NCBI GenBank assembly: GCA_964570005.1
Contig: CAZMWE010000004.1
Span: 1 to 54,971 of the forward strand
Source: JAJZCD01 sp964570005
Lineage (GTDB): Bacteria; Patescibacteriota; Saccharimonadia; Saccharimonadales; UBA4665
Direction of reading: 5' to 3'
Length of the DNA stretch: 54,971 nucleotides
A program made the translations under genes and the position numbers. Positions within the stretch are counted from its first letter, which is position 1; every line of letters begins with the position of its first letter. This document shows positions 51,135 to 54,971 of the stretch, piece by piece. The notes beneath the pieces are model-generated. The model did no database searches, was not told where the DNA came from, and worked only from the letters and a program-made list of their open reading frames with translations.

Positions 51135-51932
51135 ATGAGTGCAGTAGTTCCGAAGAAAGCGTTGGGGCAGCATTGGCTGCATGATGAGGCGACCCTGGAC
51201 GCGATCATTGATGCTGCTGATGTTGGTGCGGGCGACCCGGTGCTCGAAATCGGCCCGGGCCTCGGCACGCTGACCCGCCGCTTGCTGGCCAAAGGTGCGC
51301 AGGTAACAGCGGTAGAATTTGACCAATCTCTCGCCCAAAGCTTGCAGAAAGCTTTGCTAAAGGACAGCCCTTTAGCAAGCGATTTGACGGTAGTGCGAGA
51401 GGATATTCTGCGGTTTGATCTTACCCAGTTGCCGCCTGGTTACAAAGTCGTGGCGAACATCCCATATTATCTGACGAGTAACCTTTTGCGGGTGCTGACC
51501 GAAAGTACGAACCCGTTCAGTGTGGCCGCGCTCCTAATCCAAAAAGAAGTAGCCGAACGTGCGGCAGCCGGGCCGGGACAAATGTCACTTTTGAGTGTGA
51601 GTGCACAGTTTTACTGCGACGTCTCTTTGGGGCCGGTCGTGCCGGCCGAACTGTTCACACCGCCGCCAAAAGTAGATAGCCAGGTACTGGTGCTTAAATA
51701 CCTCGCCAAGCCAAGATTTGGAAATGATTTAAATACTAGACTATTTTTCAGGGTCGTGCGCGCTGGCTTCAGCCAAAAACGCAAGACGCTCGAAAATGCC
51801 TTAAGCGGTGGTTTGGCTATCTCTAAAGACCAGGCTCGCCAGCTGCTTGAAGCTGCCGGTATCCAACCGGGTCAGCGCGCCCAGGCGCTCTCGCTGGATG
51901 ACTGGTATGCGCTTTGTAGAGCGTACATATAG
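51135..51932 (+). CDS. rsmA: 16S rRNA dimethyladenosine transferase
   Basis: RsmA (KsgA) dimethylates two adenosines in helix 45 of 16S rRNA, a late assembly step. Visible are KALGQHWLHDEAT, SAM motif LEIGPGLGTLT (residues 38-48), VEFDQSLA, and NIPYYLTSNLL (the catalytic NIPY). The C-terminal small domain follows (FFRVVRAGFSQKRKTLENAL). Length 265 aa is normal. The ATG at 51135 follows extended -10 TGATACCAT with a 7-nt gap, consistent with leaderless transcription; AGGGA could also act as an SD. It directly precedes the tmRNA gene on the same strand. Confidence 0.95.
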   Translation: MSAVVPKKALGQHWLHDEATLDAIIDAADVGAGDPVLEIGPGLGTLTRRLLAKGAQVTAVEFDQSLAQSLQKALLKDSPLASDLTVVREDILRFDLTQLPPGYKVVANIPYYLTSNLLRVLTESTNPFSVAALLIQKEVAERAAAGPGQMSLLSVSAQFYCDVSLGPVVPAELFTPPPKVDSQVLVLKYLAKPRFGNDLNTRLFFRVVRAGFSQKRKTLENALSGGLAISKDQARQLLEAAGIQPGQRAQALSLDDWYALCRAYI

Positions 51933-51955
51933 GTTTTCGGTTTTCGCCCTGCTTA

Positions 51956-51964
51956 TGGTATAAT
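51956..51964 (+). promoter_or_regulatory. tmRNA promoter (extended -10)
   Basis: TGGTATAAT at 51956-51964 is a consensus extended -10. The expected start near 51971 leaves a ~25-nt leader for RNase P removal before mature G51996. I see no good -35. Confidence 0.75.
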
Positions 51965-51995
51965 AGTGATACGTCAGAGATGGCGATAACGTTAT

Positions 51996-52393
51996 GGGGC
52001 TGAATTTTAAGCTCGACGTTGGTACGTTACGGTTAGATCAGCAGGTCGCTTGTCAGCGTTATAGGCAATCAATTACAGATGCAAATACATCTTTCGCTAA
52101 GGTAAAGAGCACAGTCGCTGCCATCAAGGCAATGAGCCTGACTCCTGATGCCTTCGCACTCGCAGCTTAATCACTGCGAAAATGCCTTGCATGACACCAG
52201 ATAGTGTAATCGCGTTTCATATTTCTGGACGCTCAAGTTTGACCATCCAGCTTACTTGCTAAGATTAGGATTGCTCGTTACTGATGTTTGTCTGTTTCGA
52301 TACAGTAACGCTAAGACAGTAAAACGGACTATGCCTGTAGACGACTAACTAAAACGCCGGCGGACGTGGGGGCGGTACCCACCAGCTCCACCA
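51996..52393 (+). ncRNA. ssrA: tmRNA (ssrA)
   Basis: The 398-nt RNA rescues stalled ribosomes. The 5' end GGGGCTGAATTTT and 3' end CAGCTCCACCA pair as a 7-bp tRNA-like acceptor. The T-arm is GTGGGGGCGGTACCCAC. The tag reading frame starts at GCA 52081 (Ala-Asn-Thr-Ser-Phe-Ala...) and ends Phe-Ala-Leu-Ala-Ala with TAA at 52168. This gives a 29-residue tag including the resume alanine, far longer than the usual 8-15. The C-terminal ALAA is the normal ClpXP/Tsp degron. The following sequence to the acceptor contains the expected pseudoknot-rich region, which I have not folded. Confidence 0.96.
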
Positions 52394-52434
52394 AAGCATA
52401 AGCATTATGACCTCTCTAGAATGAGGTCATTTTT
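52394..52434 (+). terminator. tmRNA trailer and terminator
   Basis: After CCA comes AAGCATAAGCATTATGA, matching the tRNA-Lys trailer AGCATAAGCACTATGA. Then ATGACCTC (52407-52414) pairs with GAGGTCAT (52423-52430), followed by TTTTTG. The similarity of trailers behind two unrelated RNAs is notable. Confidence 0.92.
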
Positions 52435-52579
52435 GTTTCAGACCCACTACACACTGACAATGGGTATCAAAACTTCCACCAAGAACTTCCAGATGTCTCC
52501 CTTGTGGGATCTTTGAGAGTCATATATATTTCCAGGGTATGAAATTCCTGATTTCGCTCAATGTATCGTTTGGCTTACG

Positions 52580-53173
52580 ATGATAACCACAGTCATCTTT
52601 GACTTTTGGGGTGTTTTAGCGACCAAACGCTTTCGAATCTTTGATCTCGTAAAGGAGACACTGAGCGTTGATGAGTCGACCCATCCGATATTTATGGAGT
52701 ACTATGCCAAGGTAGAACTCGGAATAATTGATGAGGGCGAATTCTGGCAGCAACTATGCGACAGGCTAAAGGTATCGCCGCCAGAGCAACCTCAGGCATG
52801 GAGTTCTGCCTACAAAGAAATTACCAACTTTGATGGTGAGACGCTTGCGATAGCTAGTGGTCTCAGAGCTAGCAGTTACCGTGTCGCTATCTTATCTAAT
52901 ATGGATCCTGGTATTGGTACCTATCTGCGTGAGAACAATTACCTCAAAGACTTTGAGGGTTTGTTTCTATCTTATGAGACCAGACTTGCAAAACCGGACG
53001 AAAGAGCCTATAGCAACATATTGAAGGTACTGGAAGTCATGCCTCAGGAAACGATCTTTATCGACGATCGATTAGAAAACGTCACAGCAGCTCGAAAGCT
53101 GGGTATGCAGGCGGCTGTGTTTAGGGGAAGCGAACGGCTCGCAACCGATCTAAGGTTATTCCTTAACGAGTAG
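52580..53173 (+). CDS. HAD-superfamily hydrolase (subfamily IA)
   Basis: The 197-aa protein has motif I VIFDFWGVLATKR (D-x-W in place of the usual D-x-D, as in several HAD-IA subgroups with DxGG or DxGN), motif II VAILSNMDP, motif III LAKPDERAY with Lys, and motif IV FIDDRLENVTAA. The cap between residues 20 and 85 is helical. It should be a phosphatase or related hydrolase; without the second Asp, acid-base catalysis may differ. Substrate unknown. It lies between intact tmRNA and a degraded copy of the tmRNA 3' end, in the same orientation, as the other single-gene units lie behind tRNAs. Confidence 0.85.
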   Translation: MITTVIFDFWGVLATKRFRIFDLVKETLSVDESTHPIFMEYYAKVELGIIDEGEFWQQLCDRLKVSPPEQPQAWSSAYKEITNFDGETLAIASGLRASSYRVAILSNMDPGIGTYLRENNYLKDFEGLFLSYETRLAKPDERAYSNILKVLEVMPQETIFIDDRLENVTAARKLGMQAAVFRGSERLATDLRLFLNE

Positions 53174-53495
53174 ATTTGATACGAAAGCTTCTCAGTGTAC
53201 TGTGAAGGGTGCATACCGCTAGGGGATTACTAACCTCTTTCGTCGTTCCTGCTCCTGTCGGTGATCCAGATAGTCCTCCCAGATTAAACCCTTCCATCTG
53301 ACTATCTCTTCAAAAATGAGGGGCGAACTTTTTTCGAGGTGCTCCACCATAAGCACCCTGACCTCTTCTGAGAAGTCTTTTTGACATAATCAAGAGAAGT
53401 TGATTATTAGGGCGATTAGTCATTGCTAAGTGGCATGATGAACTTGTTCGTTCAAAGCACAAAGATGCACTCGAGAGACAAGGGGTACCTCTGGT
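53174..53495. other. Intergenic region with tmRNA-end remnant
   Basis: No gene is supported in these 322 bp. The only structured element is the remnant at 53341-53382. A -10-like CATAAT follows it at 53385-53390. Confidence 0.5.
53341..53382 (+). repeat. Degraded copy of tmRNA 3' end + trailer + terminator
   Basis: GCTCCACC (tmRNA 3' end: GCTCCACCA) is followed by ATAAGCAC (trailer: ATAAGCAT), then GACCTCTTCTGAGAAGTC, an imperfect hairpin, and TTTTT. The layout equals that of tRNA-Lys repeats A and B, here bounding the HAD gene. I recognise no tmRNA body upstream. Confidence 0.7.
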
Positions 53496-53741
53496 ATGTA
53501 CGTGCCATCTATCATCACCCGTCTCGCACTAGCTATCACCTCCGCAATGCTCGGGACGCTACTACTCGCACTTGGACAACTCACACAAGTCGTCCAGGCG
53601 GCTACGAAGTCTGACATATCGATGTCAAGCTTCAGCTCCGTGGCATTTGATCCGCATGCACTGTACGTACTGTCTGTACTTATGTACGTGCTCGCGGCGA
53701 TCTGGCTCGTAGCACTTGGTGTCGGGCTAGCTCGGAGGTGA
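53496..53741 (+). CDS. Small two-TM protein
   Basis: The 81-aa protein has an N-terminal hydrophobic segment (IITRLALAITSAMLGTLLLAL) and a C-terminal one (YVLSVLMYVLAAIWLVALGVG) ending in ARR, with ~25 polar residues between. I recognise no family. There is no clear SD or -10 at the classical distance, so the start is by length. A minus-strand ORF covers much of the same region but lacks natural composition. Confidence 0.5.
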   Translation: MYVPSIITRLALAITSAMLGTLLLALGQLTQVVQAATKSDISMSSFSSVAFDPHALYVLSVLMYVLAAIWLVALGVGLARR

Positions 53742-53749
53742 AAAAACGA

Positions 53750-53830
53750 ATGTACCCTTTTGGCAAACAAAGCTTGATGCCGAACCGAAGCCGTCACGGT
53801 GCTTCGGAGCCAAAAGGGCAAGCCGTATGA
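53750..53830 (+). CDS. 26-aa SD-led small ORF inside a structured region
   Basis: GGAGGTG ends 8 nt before ATG 53750. The product MYPFGKQSLMPNRSRHGASE ends KGQAV, with the TGA lying inside the 5' arm of the terminator stem. It could be a leader peptide or a real microprotein. Only the SD and position support it. Confidence 0.35.
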   Translation: MYPFGKQSLMPNRSRHGASEPKGQAV

Positions 53831-53906
53831 GGCGGATGAGAAAAAGGGCAGGGGTGACCCACCACAAATATCATTTCTCTCCCATCACAACTCATACGGC
53901 TTTTTC
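53755..53906 (+). terminator. Nested hairpins ending in a strong terminator
   Basis: CCCTTTTGGC (53755-53764) pairs with GCCAAAAGGG (53809-53818), enclosing a CCGAAGC/GCTTCGG hairpin. Then AAGCCGTATGAG (53820-53831) pairs perfectly with CTCATACGGCTT (53891-53902) around a 59-nt loop, followed by T residues. The size and nesting exceed a simple terminator, so an sRNA or attenuator is possible. Confidence 0.55.
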
Positions 53907-54006
53907 GATGCTAAAGAACTTGTATGAACGCATTTCATAGTCCCCTTCGTAGCTATCAGATATAAAGTGAGGCGCCCTTTTGTTGCTAAGACACAGGAGG
54001 GTACCC

Positions 54007-54129
54007 ATGGAACATGCTAAGTCCTTTATCTCACAGCCGCAATACCATTGGTGGCTAGGGCTTATGGAGCCGTCGGCGCAGCCAAAGCTGGCACATGCAT
54101 GTGCTCATTACGGTGACGAAGGCGAATAA
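54007..54129 (+). CDS. 40-aa SD-led small ORF, antisense to a gene end
   Basis: A strong SD (AGGAGG) is 7 nt before ATG 54007. The product begins MEHAKSFISQPQYHWWLGLM. Its last 75 bp overlap the end of the minus-strand surface-protein gene. The SD makes translation believable, but there is no homology or conservation evidence. Confidence 0.35.
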   Translation: MEHAKSFISQPQYHWWLGLMEPSAQPKLAHACAHYGDEGE

Positions 54130-54564
54130 AGCCCAGGGGTTGCGGACCCCGGTATCTGGCAGGCCGTTTTTTAGTGGACCTATCGCCACATTTGTTCGGC
54201 AGGCCGGAGAGGACACGGTTAAGTGCTTGCCGTTATTTTGTGTGTTTACGTGAACCTGAGGCATGTAAGCACCCGGCTTGTTGTAGGTGTGCATGACGGT
54301 AGTGGTCAGTCTGCTTGTCTTGACCGCCTGATTGAAGATAACCGTGTATGATTGACGATCGCCGAAATCGAACGAATAGCCGGTGATGAGATTGCTATTG
54401 CCTGATGCTATGGCGGTGAACGTGTAGCTCCAGCCGGTACTGGCAGTAGCCATCAGACTACTACACTTTACTGACGGATCGGTATAAGCCGAGGCCGGCA
54501 GTATCAGCAATAAGCCAAGCAATACAAGCAGCAGACATCCCCAGTATACCCACCTCCGTCCCAT
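54055..54564 (-). CDS. Sortase-type surface protein with PKD-like domain
   Basis: The signal peptide (WVYWGCLLLVLLGLLLILPASAY) is followed by one PKD-like beta sandwich (SLMATASTGWSYTFTAIASG...YSFDFGDRQSYTV, a C-terminal Cys, then the sorting signal). The C-terminus has LPDTG, a hydrophobic helix (PWALFAFVTVMSTCMCQLWL) and RRRLHKP, a canonical LPXTG signal. It lacks the ~140-aa module of the 18460 cluster but has the same PKD-plus-sorting layout. The ATG overlaps the upstream TGA by one base (TGATG), so it is translationally coupled to the partial lipoprotein-like gene. Confidence 0.85.
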   Translation of the reverse strand: MGRRWVYWGCLLLVLLGLLLILPASAYTDPSVKCSSLMATASTGWSYTFTAIASGNSNLITGYSFDFGDRQSYTVIFNQAVKTSRLTTTVMHTYNKPGAYMPQVHVNTQNNGKHLTVSSPACRTNVAIGPLKNGLPDTGVRNPWALFAFVTVMSTCMCQLWLRRRLHKP

Positions 54565-54971
54565 CAGAAACCGGATTTTAATAACGCTGCGGTCGTCTCT
54601 GCATCGGCCTGACTTCCATGAGACCCGCGCGTGATGACATACCAGTTGTTGTCGCCCAAAATGTTTAGTGTGTGTTCATCCGGATTCCAAAAGGCCGCTT
54701 GGCCGTACCCGGTAACATTGATCGCATTCGATGGCTTACCCGATCCGAATACGGCGGTGTTTTCTGATTTGCCGAGTGAACTTGTAGGCGCACGTATTGC
54801 CAGCTGCACCTTGTTGCTGCCGCTCGTGTAGGCGCAGGCGCTTAAGGAAGTATCGCTGGCCTGCATGGAGGAGGTATCAGTTGGCGCGCTGGAAACAGCG
54901 CCACTACCCAGCAGCTGCTTTGCTGCGCTGAGCGTTAGTAACTTACAGGCGTCGGTAGCCGGTTGGGCTGC
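54564..54971 (-). CDS. Partial extracellular/lipoprotein-like protein (5' end outside window)
   Basis: An open frame enters from the window edge and runs to TGA at 54564. It begins AAQPATDACKLLTLSAAKQLLG, reminiscent of the DUF3558-type domain of actinobacterial lipoproteins (DaCkLLt...a..llG), and continues through a beta-rich part (FWNPDEHTLNILGDNNWYVI) to the end. The cysteines DACK and SACAY fit an exported protein. Its start and signal peptide lie outside, so length and anchoring are unknown. It is translationally coupled to the downstream surface protein. Confidence 0.6.
   Translation of the reverse strand, partial: AAQPATDACKLLTLSAAKQLLGSGAVSSAPTDTSSMQASDTSLSACAYTSGSNKVQLAIRAPTSSLGKSENTAVFGSGKPSNAINVTGYGQAAFWNPDEHTLNILGDNNWYVITRGSHGSQADAETTAALLKSGF

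Noticed and set aside
1..54971. CRISPR array or cas genes
   Set aside because: No regularly spaced short repeats and no Cas-like protein. The only spaced repeats are the RNA-end copies and fibre-gene repeats.

Overview
The window looks like a chromosome segment of a Patescibacteria/CPR bacterium, most likely a Candidatus Saccharibacteria (TM7) relative. This is inferred from compact, often overlapping genes, many start codons placed 6-7 nt after a -10 hexamer (apparently leaderless mRNAs), LPXTG-type surface proteins, an RpfB-like protein, a MurD/MurL pair and a glycolytic pyk-pgk-tpiA cluster. TGA, TAA and TAG all act as stops, so the SR1/Gracilibacteria code does not apply. A 100-N scaffold gap (29964-30063) shows that this is a draft assembly.

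Layout. 1-1807: tRNA-Lys(CUU) on the minus strand, followed by three small minus-strand genes (zinc-ribbon protein, 2H phosphoesterase, P-loop kinase). They are separated by ~60-bp copies of the tRNA 3' end, trailer and terminator. 1873-7260: membrane protein, folD, then minus-strand murL-murD, a response regulator and an unknown. 7261-12345: palindromic regulatory region, HTH-EgtD-like methyltransferase, membrane protein, secreted amidase-like protein, response regulator, ornithine/lysine decarboxylase-like enzyme. 12346-18264: terminator and promoter, an unknown membrane protein, a possible GNAT-like protein, a DUF2156-like protein and a 7TM-GAF histidine kinase. 18265-23319: promoter, structured leader and three related sortase-substrate surface proteins. 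23536-25499: a methyltransferase gene truncated by an IS element, then decayed gene remnants. 25492-34878: TrmH-family methyltransferase, then secreted proteins, tail-fibre-like proteins, a glycosyltransferase and a methyltransferase. 34879-38628: a decayed array of small genes and tRNA-Glu 3'-end remnants running up to intact tRNA-Glu(UUC), including vapBC. 38821-51932: response regulator and histidine kinase, pyk-pgk-tpiA, an acidic membrane protein, a PgsA-HAD fusion, an intein-containing PcrA/UvrD helicase, an RpfB-like protein and rsmA. 51996-53400: tmRNA with an unusually long 29-residue tag, then a HAD gene and a degraded copy of the tmRNA 3' end. 53496-54971: small ORFs, a structured terminator region, and a surface protein following a partial lipoprotein-like gene.

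Themes. The housekeeping part covers lower glycolysis, peptidoglycan precursor synthesis, phosphatidylglycerol synthesis, rRNA modification and trans-translation. The accessory part is dominated by cell-surface proteins and by single genes accumulated behind the 3' ends of stable RNA genes (tRNA-Lys, tRNA-Glu, tmRNA). That repeated-RNA-end organisation, with no recombinase in sight, is the best candidate here for an undescribed gene-acquisition system. The leaderless promoter layout, the intein with a GIY-YIG-like insert and the long tmRNA tag are the other main points.
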